Source: Leptobrachium leishanense
Lineage: Eukaryota; Chordata; Amphibia; Anura; Megophryidae
Length of the DNA stretch: 64,000 nt
NCBI GenBank assembly: GCA_009667805.1
Contig: CM019068.1
Coordinates: 9,054,182 to 9,118,181 of the forward strand
Reading direction: 5' to 3'
Both the position numbers and the translations under genes were made by a program. Each line of letters begins with the position of its first letter. Positions within the stretch are counted from its first letter, which is position 1. The notes under the pieces are model-generated. The model was not told where the DNA came from, searched no databases, and worked only from the letters and a program-made list of their open reading frames with translations. Positions 23,041-34,019 of the stretch are shown in pieces.

Positions 23041-23452
23041 AGACCCCCCCAGTAGCTGGTGCCAGACTGGCAGTAAGACCACACACTAACACAAGATCAA
23101 TCTCCTCTCAAATCTCCTCTCAAACACGTGCAGAAGCGCTGCGTTGAAACCTTATATAGTGTGCTGCGGGACTTAGCTCTGTGAGCCCATGATTGTGCAA
23201 AATTTGCCCAATCAGGACTCTGAGCCGTGATTGGCATAGTGTGGAACCTGTCTTGCACCTGACCTGTGGTCAGGTGCAAGGCTGTAGCCAATTACAAGCT
23301 TCAGGCCAGTGGAAAGTGCATTGTGGTCCATTGTGGTGCATTGTGGGCGAACACGTGGCGAACACGCGGAAATGTTCGTAGTTCGCGAACATGCGAACAG
23401 GTTATGTTCGATGCGAACTCTGAACCGATCGAACTGAACAGCTCATCCCTAC

Positions 23453-23545
23453 TCATCACATCATGCCTGATCACCTTGCGCCTCATCATGCCTCATCACG
23501 TCACGCCTGATCACCTCTCACCTCATCCCGCCACGTCCCCCCATC
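23453..23545. repeat. Short CATCACG/CTGATCAC tandem tract
   Basis: Imperfect repeats of 'cctcatcacgtcacg' and 'cctgatcacct' lie directly outside the hAT terminus. Confidence 0.7.
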
Positions 23546-24085
23546 TTGCAGGAAAATAAAATATAGATATAACACCTTTAATAAATGCAGAAATGTAAGG
23601 GGGGCATTAAAATTCGCCACAATGAATCCTGTTTTTGTACTAATTAAGAAAACGTACGGCCCCGACACGCAGCTCCAGGCGTGTTTCAATTACAGACATA
23701 TGGAAAGCTGTCTCCTGCTGGCAACATGCATCTCCTTTCAACGTAATGGGGGAAACAAAGCGATTTCTGCTCTGTCCTCTGCTTCGCTGCTCGTTTGACA
23801 AGTGACGCACCCAAATGATTTTATTAAATCCAGACATTTCCGGAAGTTCAATATTTTGCTAAATAAACAATAAATTACATTATGGAACAAAAGCATCAAA
23901 GCTGGGGGGGAGGGGTGTTAGAGAAGAAAAAATGTAGCTACAGCTGAGCCAATGAGCATCCTGGAGAGGACTTACTGTAGGTATTAATGTGTGACGTCCT
24001 CTGGTGTGTTTCCAGGGGTTCATGAATGAGGGTCTCCATGCTTTGTCTGGTCTCCCATCCTTCCAGTGACTGAGGCTGCTCCTTT
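23546..24085. other. Unassigned intergenic sequence
   Basis: No coding signal or recognised element ends. Confidence 0.4.
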
Positions 24086-24089
24086 TTTG

Positions 24090-24195
24090 CACAATATAGA
24101 CAGGGTTACAACAATACATTGAACAACAATTGACAAGCTGGTACAATAGTAAACGAGGGCCCTATTCCCGTGGGAACTCAATCTAGAAAGGTATC
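24090..24195 (-). mobile_element. L2 LINE 3' fragment
   Basis: 'caatatagacagggttac', 'gaacaacaattgac' and 'ccctattcccgtgggaac' match the reverse complement of 38830-38940 in the L2 copy. Confidence 0.75.
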
Positions 24196-24199
24196 TTAT

Positions 24200-25293
24200 C
24201 ATTCTCCTCCCGAATTTTGATATAAGTTAATAGTTTGACCTTACCAAGGATATATGTCAAGGGCAGAGGGAGGGCAGCCCGGTCTTCTCTAAAGGCAGCT
24301 GCACATGATCTCTGGTGATATTGAGATCAGACAGCCGGCAGCTCAGGGCGGGTGTCTCCTGCTGTGAAGCTATATATCCCTCCCCAAGGAATCATGTCAT
24401 GTGGCATGACGAAGCTCTGTAGAAGTGTCTACTTCTGTGCAGCCATAAATCCCTCCCCAGGGAAGCACGTCATGCGGCATGCCACGGCTCTGACCGCAAA
24501 CCGGAAGCTAATAGACAGCTCTTCAACAGAAATGTTTAATAAGAATTTATTCTATACCTGTGTTATCATTTATAGATAGACTGATCTGATTCTTCATAGG
24601 ACTTTTGGCATTTTACAACGTAACTTCTGTTCTTGGTACAGAGCACTGAGAACGGGCAGCGGCACTAGCGTCCTGCCCTATGGTGGATCGCCGCTCAGGT
24701 CTCATAAGGTTTTAGTTTGATGGTGTGATTAGAGGACATAGCCATATGGAATCCTGATGCTTCTCTATCCCATTTTGCATCAGCATCTCATTTACTACAT
24801 GTTACATTGTTACAATTCCGATACACCCGCCAAGTGTTATTCTGTTTTTCCATATTCCAAATGCTCTTTTGATGCTGTTGTTTTTGTTTTAATCCTTTTC
24901 GCTTTTCTTGACACGACCTTCCGTTCCTGTCCTTTAACAAGCAGTCCTTTTAAACTTGCATGTTCTTGCATCGTGACCGTGGTTGCTACAGTGATAACAT
25001 TTATGTCATCGGCACTGACATCCTGTTCATGAAAACTGGTTTTGCTCTATAAGCGCATTATGGATGCGTTTATACATATTTGTTTTGTATGTTTTAATGC
25101 CTATATCTCTAACCCCTCCATATTCAAAGGTTTATTTTTACAATGTGAAACGAAATTGATTTCCTGCGGACTGGATGCTACACTTTGCTTCCTCACTGCG
25201 AACAAAAGCCTTTACTACATCACAACAGATGGAAAAAAGTGGTAATGGAGCGAGTGATTCTGCGCTGTTTATAGAGATACAACATTTCCTCTA
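24200..25293. other. Unassigned sequence with a small repeat
   Basis: Two diverged copies of 'atccctccccaaggaa..catg' followed by 'tgcggcatgac' occur at 24371-24410 and 24452-24490, inverted relative to nothing nearby. The frame at 24757-25032 (91 codons) resembles no family I recognise and I do not call it a gene. Confidence 0.35.
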
Positions 25294-25754
25294 ATGGCTA
25301 CTAGAGATGTGCGTTTCTTTTCGCACTGAATCAGAATTCAGATGAAATTTACAGATTCATATTTCGGAAGCACGTCGGAAATATTGAATCGGTTCCATAC
25401 AAAATGGAATGAAAACAAAACGGAATATAACAATATAATTCTGTTTCTGTGAATCGATTCGTTATTTCTTTTCAAAGATTCAACAGCAAATGTCATTGAA
25501 ATGCCCTGAATTTTGGTGGTTCGTTTGACAGGTTTAAAAAGACAAATCCCTTAGGTTTCAATGTAAAAAATATTCCCCATTTTTATTAAACATTTATTTA
25601 ACCATTTATTCTTTTCACTTGCAGCAAAAAGTCTCTTCATTTATTCTTTAGGATTTTTTAGGCATTTTTCTGGTGAAATTTTTGGATTCCTTTAATATTT
25701 TAAAACAACAAGGTTTTTTTTCTGTCCTATAGTCTGGCTGCATTTAACGGGTGC

Positions 25755-25793
25755 TGTCCTTGGTGCTGAAAACCTATTCAGCACCAAGGACAG
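25755..25793. repeat. Perfect 16-bp hairpin, copy 1
   Basis: TGTCCTTGGTGCTGAA and its exact inverse flank a 6-base centre. Related palindromes lie at about 25822-25856 and 26578-26612. Confidence 0.9.
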
Positions 25794-25869
25794 CAGCAAT
25801 GGAGCCCCACAGAACTGCAGTGCTTGGTGCTGAATAGGATTCAGCACCAAGGACAGGGGGATCTTTTTC

Positions 25870-26570
25870 TCTGGAGCCTCACTGTCAGGCTCGAGCCAGG
25901 ATGGAGCCATGCAGGGCCTTATGGTTTGGTTTATATCCCAAGCACTGGGGGTGAGCAGGTAAGCAGACACTGGAGACTTGGATTGCAGGTAATTAAAGGT
26001 ATATTGAATGCATAGCAGAATGACACAGTCTTTGCAAATAGGGGTATCAATATACACAGGCAATATATGCAAGAAGCAGAGGATGGTGGGCTGTGCTCCA
26101 CTTGCGTAGCAATACCTTGAATGAAGGTCTTAAGCAGCAGACACAGGATGGATGGCTGGTGGCCAAGAAAGTCTCTAGGACCCAAAGGATAGTGGGCCAC
26201 GTAGTCACGGGCTGTAGACTCCACAAGAATATCACCAAGGGTCAGACAAAGGTGATTCTCAGGATAGGTAGCTAACAGGAGCACAGGAATCTCCAGTTCC
26301 AATGGATAGTGGGCTACGCAGTATAAAGTCCAGTCACGGGATCCACGGATTATAGCAGAACAAGGGATAATGCTGACAGACAGGATGAGGGGGCTCGCAG
26401 GACCTCACATACACAGGGAAACAGGAAAATGACGGAGCATGGAAGGAAGGGTGTGTCCAGGTTATATGCACACCCACTCAGGAGCTGGCACAGGGATTAA
26501 CCCCTGAGTGGATGCAGACAGGAATATCATGGCTATAAGCAGGCTACTCGGGCTGAGGCATGACACTCGC
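25870..26570. other. Block inserted between two palindrome copies
   Basis: About 700 bp begin near 'ctgtcaggctcgag' and end near 'ctcgggctgaggcatgaca'; the ends are loosely inverse (TGTCAGGCTCGAG versus TGTCATGCCTCAGCCCGAG). It could be a TG..CA-bounded solo LTR or a MITE. I see no duplication that decides between them. Confidence 0.4.
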
Positions 26571-26951
26571 AGAGCTGCTGTCCTTTGTGCTGAATAGGTT
26601 TCAGCACCAAGGACAGGGGGATTACATATCTTTGTTTAATTCATCCGTTTCACCATTCCCAAATAACTAATAAATACAAAATAACGAATCGATCCAAAAT
26701 ACAAAATAACAAATAAAAACCATATACAAATCGATATGAATTACTAATAAAAACAAAATAACAAATCGATCCGAAATATGAGTAAATATAACGAACGCAT
26801 CAAAACAAAATAAAAACATATGGAGTGATACGAAACGAAACAAAATTTTCCGTTGTGCACATGTCTAATGGCTACAATACAAATCACCTTATAGTATAGA
26901 TACATGGTGAGGCTATCACTTCTGTGTGTCACTATATAGATTTTTTATTTT

Positions 26952-27344
26952 CAGGGCCAGTGCATGGATTTCTTGATTTCTGCCTTAGACCATACAATAT
27001 TTTGCCACCCCTCCCATCCTCAGTGGTTCCCACCAAATAGTTCCTCTGCTCCTTTAATGCGTCTCATGCTCTTGTGGAGTCTAGCCCAGGGGCAGCAGCC
27101 TTGCTCCCTGTGAGACAGTGGAGTGATCTCGCAGCCAGAAGGCACCTTCGTTCAGCGAGCTCTTGCAGCTATGAGCTGTCCTAGGCTAACAGCAGGAGAG
27201 GGCTGCAGCAAGCTCTGCGTCCAGCGCAAAACAGACATAACCGCTGCCATAGTGCCTCCGGTTATATTAGCTCATTATAACGCCCCTTCTCCTAGTGGTG
27301 CCCTGGGCAACTGCCTAGTTGGCATATTGGATGCACCGGCCCTG
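26952..27344. mobile_element. hAT MITE, CAGGGCC termini
   Basis: The ends are CAGGGCCAGTGCATGGATT and TTGGATGCACCGGCCCTG. The flanks TTTATTTT and TATATTTT match at 7 of 8 positions. Length 393 bp. No coding capacity. Confidence 0.88.
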
Positions 27345-27401
27345 TATATTTTTCACACGTACCGTAAATGTCAAAAATAGTGTTTTTTTGTGTTATTAGA
27401 G

Positions 27402-27712
27402 CGTATGAATACAAAAGGAAAAAAGAAATCACTCACAATGCTAAAATAAATCTTCAAAAAAACATCTCGAATATAACCAACAAAAAATTATAATCTTTAT
27501 AAAAGTGTTTTCTCAAAACAATCATAAGCAGCCGTGTAACTGTTTCACCTAATTGACAGTAACAATGTAACTATCAGTTACACGGATACTATGGGATTTA
27601 TTGAGAAAACACTTTTATAGAGATTATAATTCTTTGTTATATTCAAGATGTTTTTTTGAGGATTTATTTTAGCATCGTGTGGGATTTCTTTTTTCCGTTT
27701 GTGTTCATACAC
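27402..27712. repeat. Foldback element with ~110-bp inverted arms
   Basis: The left arm 27402-27516 ('gtatgaatacaaaagg', 'gaaatcactcacaatgc', 'aaaacatctcgaatata', 'aaagtgttttctcaa') is the imperfect inverse of 27600-27712. The centre contains a second, shorter inverted pair (CGTGTAACTG and CAGTTACACGG). There is no target duplication I can read with certainty. It may be a MITE of unknown superfamily. Confidence 0.8.
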
Positions 27713-27775
27713 GGTTTCACCTAATTCCTAGGATAGAAGCCGGGTTCTGCACACTTTATCGATTTCACCTTAGTG

Positions 27776-27822
27776 GAACAAAGGGCGCAACAAAGGGCGC
27801 AACAAAGGGCGCAACAAAGGGC
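27776..27822. repeat. 12-bp tandem repeat
   Basis: Four copies of 'caacaaagggcg' in a row. Confidence 0.95.
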
Positions 27823-28350
27823 GCTCTCAGGGTATTTTTCTTTTCACTAGTTTGTGCTTTCACGTTGACTTCAAGCACAGATACTACAGAAACACAACGC
27901 AGCCGTCACAATCTTAAAGACGGGAGAAATGTTCAAGCGTTGCTCTCAGTCAGTTAAGGGGTTGAGGAGCTGCAGGATAAGGATGTAAGTGTAGGATATA
28001 ATTACAGAAAAAGCTGGGGAGCAAGAGAAAAATGCTGCAAAAAATACTCGAAACGGGATGAACTCTACAAGCAATGGATAAACCAGTGATAAGTTACAAT
28101 GTGGCAGTTTCTCATAAGATTGAACTGTACGGGGCCAGCAACCTCAGCCAGATGTCTTGGAACTAAATTTCCCATGATCCTAAGCCACTCAGTAATGAAG
28201 CCTCTTGGGAAATGTTAATTCTTTTTGCTTTCATTAAATCTCATTAAAAGGGACTTTGATCTTGAACCAAACTCTCATCAGTAAAATTATGCTACTAGTA
28301 TGGATACAAATGCACCCTTTTTCTCACGTGAAATACTGCTTTATTTTTTA
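27823..28350. other. Unassigned sequence
   Basis: No gene. A fragment around 28155-28180 ('actaaatttcccatgatcc') resembles a common vertebrate MITE end but cannot be delimited. Confidence 0.35.
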
Positions 28351-28356
28351 CCAACA

Positions 28357-28590
28357 GGGTTATTCAGACAGCACAGACATGTCAGTGACATTTTGGTGCT
28401 CTCCTGTTCCATGCACTTCGGTAAGTCTGATTCGCAGGAAACAAGCACCCAAACGCATCGGAAAAAACGCTGCAAAACCGATGAACGTATCTGATAAAAA
28501 ACACTAAAGAAGATCAGAAAAACCTAAAAAAACCTGCTGAATCGATTCGTAAAACCGCCAAAAAAAAACGAATCGATCCGAAAAAAATGT
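28357..28590. mobile_element. Fragment of GGGTTATTCAG family
   Basis: The start AGGGTTATTCAGACAG and the following GCACTTCGG and CGAAAAAC-type words match the left end of the element at 59811-61050 and of 34727. The right end is not present. Confidence 0.55.
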
Positions 28591-30165
28591 GAGAAATGCA
28601 GTTACTCCTCAATCAGGGCCTGTACCTGTATTAATGTGAGAAGCTGGTATTGAGCGAATGGAGCGTCCTATGGAGCAGGAATTCTTTCCAGCTAGGATTC
28701 TGTTTGTAAATAAAACCAAACACAGAATTTAACAACGTTCCAAATGCAGGATTTAATGAGTAACCACTGTTTCATGGAGACATGTCCATCTGCTTTTACT
28801 TTCTAACGAGCCTGAGGATCCCTCTCGAGTCTGCAGATACATAACGCACTATGGATCTTATATACAGTGTATATATATATATATATTTATGCATCCCGTC
28901 TTTTCTCGCCAGAGAGCACCTTCACATGATAAAGGTTCATGTCTCGGGCAGGTGCTGAACCAGCTGTGCTAGGGGGGGATTCTTTATGAAAACATACCTC
29001 GAGAGAGGGACGCGGCTCCTGATTTAAAAGCCCAGCGAATAGGTTTTAGCCAGAACTGGGCGAGCGATATGTAGCGACAAGCTGTAAAGTAACAGATTTC
29101 TGCTGCTCTGCCAAACAGGAAAACGAGTCACGGCAGAAGAAAATGTAGAAGTCGATAAAGGAAGAAATTATTGGGATGGGGGGGGGGTGCAGCCAAACGT
29201 TTGGAATAATATGATGCACAGTGACTGATTCAATTTTTAATGACAGCTTGTGATATCAAACAGTTATTGATACAATATTCCTGAGACTCATTTTTCAATA
29301 AAACGATACTGCAGCCAAAGTACTGTTTAACTGAGTAAAATCCTTTCACTGGGACTCCTTAACATCTCCTTTAATATCTCTAGACGTCTCCTGTCTTCAA
29401 AGGGTTACTGTGAGTAAACACTCTTATCGGAGGGGTCTCGCTGCTTTGAGCCCCCTGCTCCCTTTCACCCCTCTGAATGGGACTAAGAGGGTAGATTCAG
29501 CCATCCATATACAGAGGCTTATCCACGTCCAGATCCTCAGCTCAGGTTTCCTGAGCTTGGAGTACTTTGGGTACCGGTCAAATCCAATCAAAATCAAAGC
29601 CTCAAATCAATCAAGATCAAAGCCTTCCAGCACTGAGAGCCATGGGATTGGCTGGCGCACCCAGCCCCCTGCAGTCACATGACACACTAAGCTGGAAGCA
29701 TGTCGTGTCCCGCAGAGATCAGAGGGTGACCAGCGCTGGATTCAGGGGAGATTTGAGGGTGGGTTTAACCCTGCTTTCCTACCACCCTCTGTTTTAACCC
29801 TATAGTATCTCTTTAAACTCTTCCTCAATCCCTCTGTAACCTGACCTCGAACTTTCTCACCTCCTTTATGCATACAACAGACTCGCTTCTCCCCTCCCCT
29901 GATCCAGGAAGGTGAGGGGCACAGAGCAGAGGTCACTGGGCTCCAGAGGCAGCTGAAAAATAGAAAACAGATGGTTGCAGTTGCTAAAATGCTGCTATTA
30001 CTATGCTTTTACCAGTGGGGGTTATTAAAGCTTCTTTTAAACATTATCCCTCCAGCCCAACCCCTTTATTCGTTCCCTCCATCGTTCTCTGCCATATAAC
30101 AAAACAGAGCTGGAAAGGATAAAAACTGATCCACGAGTTGGGAAACTCTGGGGGTGGACAATCTG
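28591..30165. other. Unassigned intergenic sequence
   Basis: Contains a short (TA)n at about 28867-28886 and no recognised transposon ends. Open frames are under 92 codons and unremarkable. Confidence 0.4.
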
Positions 30166-30169
30166 GCAA

Positions 30170-30500
30170 AGACTGCATTTATAAATCCCACTGACTCACA
30201 TCATTGTATTGTGTGGGATGTATTCAAAGGACATCGCCAGGGGTAGATTAGAAGTTTTTTAAGCTCCCTGATTTATCTAATTCAGCTGCCAGCTCTTATC
30301 TCAGGTAGGCTGGAGAACACAATACAGTCCCTGCTGCATTATCTAAACATCCCTCCTCCACCTCATTAACTGGTAAAGACTGTAGATTCAATAAACCTTG
30401 AAACTATGAAGTAATACTTTTGCACAGATTTTGGTAAATTGTTGCATCATGAGAAAAGAAATCGACAACATGGAAATAGGAGATAAAAAAACTAGTTCTG
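30170..30500. repeat. Dispersed repeat, copy 1
   Basis: Similar in order to 55590-55860: 'gtgggatgtattcaaagg', 'cagctgccagctcttatct', 'tatctaaacatccctcc', 'gttgcatcatgagaaaag', 'atcgacaacatggaa'. Two diverged copies of a family I do not recognise. Confidence 0.65.
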
Positions 30501-30721
30501 TCATTCTGGTAAAGTTCTTAGGTTTTATCTGGATCCCTGTTGTTTGGTTTATATTCTGTTATTGTCCTTTCAGTCTAGTTTATAATAAATATCTTTGTGT
30601 TTATACATATCTGTATTCGTGTATCACTGCCCAGTAAGCTCACACCCTTCTGCATCCACAGTTACCAGACCAGGCCAACTGTGACAAGCACACAAACCTG
30701 TGAACCCATAGCCTACAGCCC

Positions 30722-32710
30722 AGACACCTGTGAATCCGTGGATTGAGCCGTGCCCTGCAGCCACTAAACCACCTGTGAATCCGAGGCCTGAGCCGTGCCC
30801 TGCAACCACTAAACCACCTGTGAATCCGAGGCCTGAGCCGTGCCCTGCAGCCCAGACACCTGTGAATCCGTGGATTAAGCCGTGCCCTGCAGCCCAGACA
30901 CCTGTGAATCCGTGGATTGAGCCGTGCCCTGCAGCCCAGACACCTGTGAATCCATGGATTGAGCCGTGCCCTGCAACCCAGACACCTGTGAATCCGTGGA
31001 TTAAGCCGTGCCCTGCAACCCAGACACCTGTGAATCCGTGGATTGAGCCGTGCCCTGCAGCCCAGACACCTGTGAATCCGTGGATTGAGCCGTGCCCTGC
31101 AGCCCAGACACCTGTGAATGCGTGGATTGAGCCGTGCCCTGCAGCCCAGACACCTGTGAATCCATGGATTGAGCCGTGTCCTGCAACCCAGACACCTGTG
31201 AATCCGTGGATTAAGCCGTGCCCTGCAACCCAGACACCTGTGAATCCGAGGCCTGAGCCGTGCCCTGCAGCCCAGACACCTGTGAATCCGTGGATTGAGC
31301 CGTGCCCTGCAACCCAGACACCTGTGAATCCGTGGATTGAGCCATGCCCTGCAGCCCAGACACCTGTGAATCCGTGGATTGAGCCGTGCCCTGCAGCCCA
31401 GACACCTGTGAATGCATGGATTGAGCCGTGTCCTGCAACCCAGACACCTGTGAATCCGTGGATTAAGCCGTGCCCTGCAACCCAGACACCTGTGAATCCG
31501 TGGATTAAGCCGTGCCCTGCAGCCCAGACACCTGTGAATCCGTGGATTAAGCCGTGCCCTGCAGCCCAGACACCTGTGAATCCGAGGCCTGAGCCGTGCC
31601 CTGCAACCCAGACACCTGTGAATCCGTAGATTGAGCCGTGCCCTGCAGCCCAGACACCTGTGAATCCGGGGATTGAGCAGTGCCCTGCTACCCAGACACC
31701 TGTGAATCTGTGGATTAAGCCGTGCCCTGCTACCCAGACACCTGTGAATCCGAGGCCTGAGCCGTGCCCTGCAGCCCAGACACCTGTGAATCCGTGGATT
31801 GAGCCGTGCCCTGCAACCCACACACCTGTGAATCCGGGGATTGAGCAGTGCCCTGCTACCCAGACACCTGTGAATCTGTGGATTAAGCCGTGCCCTGCAG
31901 CCCAGACACCTGTGAATCCGTGGATTGAGCCGTGCCCTGCAACCCAGACACCTGTGAATCCGTGGATTGAGCCATGCCCTGCTACCCAGACACCTGTGAA
32001 TTCGTGGATTAAGCCGTGCCCTGCAGCCCAGACACCTGTGAATCCGTGGATTAAGCTGTGCCCTGCAGCCCAGACACCTGTGAATCCGTGGATTGAGCCG
32101 TGCCCTGCAGCCCAGACACCTGTGAATTCGTGGATTAAGCCGTGCCCTGCAGCCCAGACACCTGTGAATCCGTGGATTAAGCCGTGCCCTGCAGCCAAGA
32201 TGCCTGTGAATCCGTGGATTGAGCCGTGCCCTGCAGCCCAGACACCTGTGAATCCGTGGATTAAGCCGTGCCCTGCAGCCCAGACACCTGTGAATCCGAG
32301 GCCTGAGCCGTGCCCTGCAGCCAAAACACCTGTGAATCCGTGGATTGAGCCGTGCCCTGCAGCCACTAAAACACCTGTGAATCCGTGGATTGAGCCGTGC
32401 CCTGCAGCCAAGACACCTGTGAATCCGTGGATTGAGCCGTGCCCTGCAGCCCAGACACCTGTGAATCCGTGGATTGAGCCATGCCCTGCAGCCCAGACAC
32501 CTGTGAATCCGGGGATTGAGCCGTGCCCTGCAGCCCAGACACCTGTGAATCCGTGGATTGAGCCGTGCCCTGCAGCCCAGACACCTGTGAATCCGTGGAT
32601 TGAGCCGTGCCCTGCAACCCAGACACCTGTGAATCCGGGGATTGAGCCGTGCCCTGCAGCCCAGACACCTGTGAATCCGTGGATTGAGCCGTGCCCTGCA
32701 GCCCAGACCA
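30722..32710. repeat. 42-bp minisatellite, ~47 copies
   Basis: Each unit contains 'cagacacctgtgaatccg', 'tggattgagccgtgccctg' and 'cagcc'. Variants include 'gaggcctgag', 'tggattaag', 'gggattgagcag' and 'aaccc' endings. Since 42 is divisible by three, frames stay open on both strands: 299 and 364 codons on + (Pro-Val-Asn-Pro-Trp repeats) and 595 on -. None of these three frames starts at ATG (they begin at GTG or TTG), and the + frame is broken by one Trp-to-stop change near 31627, so I do not call a gene. Variant order suggests higher-order copying. Confidence 0.95.
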
Positions 32711-32871
32711 GATACAGGAGGAGAGCTGTGCTATGCTTTATTGTTCTTGAGTAAAGAGCCAGGCACGATCCAGCATTATGAAGCTTTTATTTGGAAATAC
32801 TGGGCTACGATTCAGCTTCTAGTGCAGCCTTTCTCGATGTAAATAAATAAAACACAAACTTTACATTCCTT

Positions 32872-33458
32872 TTAACCCCTTCACTACCAAGTGATTTTCC
32901 AAAAATTCACTGTGAGGCGCCATTGGTTTTTGTTAGAAAATATTTTTTTAGTGATTGTAAGAAATATTTCGGAGTATTCCCAGTGTACTCCTTACTGTAA
33001 TAACCCGTTTGGCAGCGAGATGCTGCCATCTACTGGCCAGAGGGAGTTAGTGCAGTTAGAGCTGCAGCTCGTTTCTCTGTGCATCTGCTGGGGGGAACCC
33101 GATACGTCAGGATATTCCAAGCTTGGGCATTATGTCCACACGGCTAAAATGTCGGCGGCACCTTCCGGAGCCTGTAAGCCAGTGTTTCCCAAACCTGTCC
33201 TCAGGACCCTCCGCCTCGCCAGGTTTGCAGGATATGTGAAGCTCAGGTGATATTATTTGCTGCTCAGTGATTGCAGGATTCAGTCTGCTTTTCCTCAAGG
33301 TGATCTGCAATATCTGGCCTGGTTGAGGGTCCCGAGGACAAGTTTGGGAAACACTGCTCTAAGCAAATGAACTGAGTTTGCAACAATCACACAGCACAGA
33401 CCCAGATCTAAGGCTGCTGTGTGTCTGCTACCACTGATCATGTATCTGAAGGGGTTAA
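32872..33458. mobile_element. Probable TTAA MITE, interrupted
   Basis: The left end is TTAACCCCTTCACTACC and the right end TCTGAAGGGGTTAA; they share 12 inverted bases and TTAA at both sides. A hAT MITE sits inside at 33180-33356. Confidence 0.5.
33180..33356. mobile_element. Short hAT MITE with 32-bp inverted repeats
   Basis: Both ends begin CAGTGTTTCCCAAAC. The 32-bp arms match at 30 positions. The flanks CTGTAAGC and CTCTAAGC match at 7 of 8. Length 177 bp. Confidence 0.9.
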
Positions 33459-33571
33459 TGATATGGCATACAATCACTTTTCTCCATGTTCTTACACATA
33501 TATAAAGTCCTGTACCGTGTCCTGTACCTTTGCCTTATTATAATCAGCCCCTGGGGTTATTATCACCATAT

Positions 33572-34007
33572 TAGGGATGTGCGTTTCGGAATTTCGGAAT
33601 TTTCACAAAATTTCCCGATTCGTGTTTTCGGATGCGGCCGAATTTCCGAAAATTTTTAGATCCGAAAATGGCAGATCCGAAAAGTTTTCCGAGCCGAAAC
33701 GAAATATTTTCGGAATTTTCGAATGTACTTGAAATGTGTCAAATCGAAATTTATTGCTTTGAAACGAGGAGAACAGACGTTCCGAAAAAACGAAAATTTC
33801 CGAAAATACGAAAAGTCGATACAAAAAACGAGCTGACACGAAAATACGAAAAATGGTCGATATTCCGAAAAAAAAATGTACACGAAAAACGAGTCGAGCC
33901 GAACCGAATCGAAACAGAAAGCGGTCGAAACGAGCCGAATCGAAAGGTTTAAAAATCCAAAAAATCGAATCGAATCGAACCGAAAAAAAAATCGGTGCAC
34001 AAGCCTA
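33572..34007. mobile_element. hAT MITE, TAGGGATG termini
   Basis: It starts TAGGGATGTGCGTTTCGG and ends GGTGCACAAGCCTA, with CACCATAT on both sides (33564-33571, 34008-34015), a perfect 8-bp duplication. The interior is dominated by CGAAA/TTTCGG words. Length 436 bp. Confidence 0.92.
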
Positions 34008-34019
34008 CACCATATCCGG

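Larger units (their letters stand above)
19314..23452 (-). mobile_element. Autonomous-type hAT transposon, 3'-truncated
   Basis: Read on the minus strand, the right end at 23452 begins TAGGGATGAGCTGTTCAG, matching the TAGGGATG termini of several hAT MITEs in this window. A leader of about 1.4 kb follows, including a tandem array (22080-23040) and a CCAAT-like 'cagccaattac'. A transposase gene then starts at 22047. The element stops at 19314 without its other terminus. The neighbouring 18618-19313 belongs to a different hAT family. Confidence 0.8.
25302..26867. mobile_element. hAT non-autonomous element, TAGAGATG termini
   Basis: The ends are TAGAGATGTGCGTTTC and TGTGCACATGTCTA, flanked by ATGGCTAC at 25294-25301 and 26868-26875, a perfect 8-bp duplication. 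The arms are AT-rich with many AACGAATCGAT words. The centre carries three copies of a palindrome on 'ttggtgctgaa' and an unrelated block at about 25870-26570. No transposase. It is related by its ends to the autonomous-type element at 19314-23452. Confidence 0.92.

Noticed and set aside
24757..25245. Two adjacent small frames (91 and 67 codons) as a possible host gene
   Set aside because: No recognisable domain, splice context or codon bias. They are within the length expected by chance in AT-rich DNA.
30624..32411. 595-codon minus-strand frame and 299/364-codon plus-strand frames in the 42-bp array
   Set aside because: They follow from a unit length divisible by three. They start at TTG/GTG rather than ATG, appear on both strands at once, and have no non-repeat domain.
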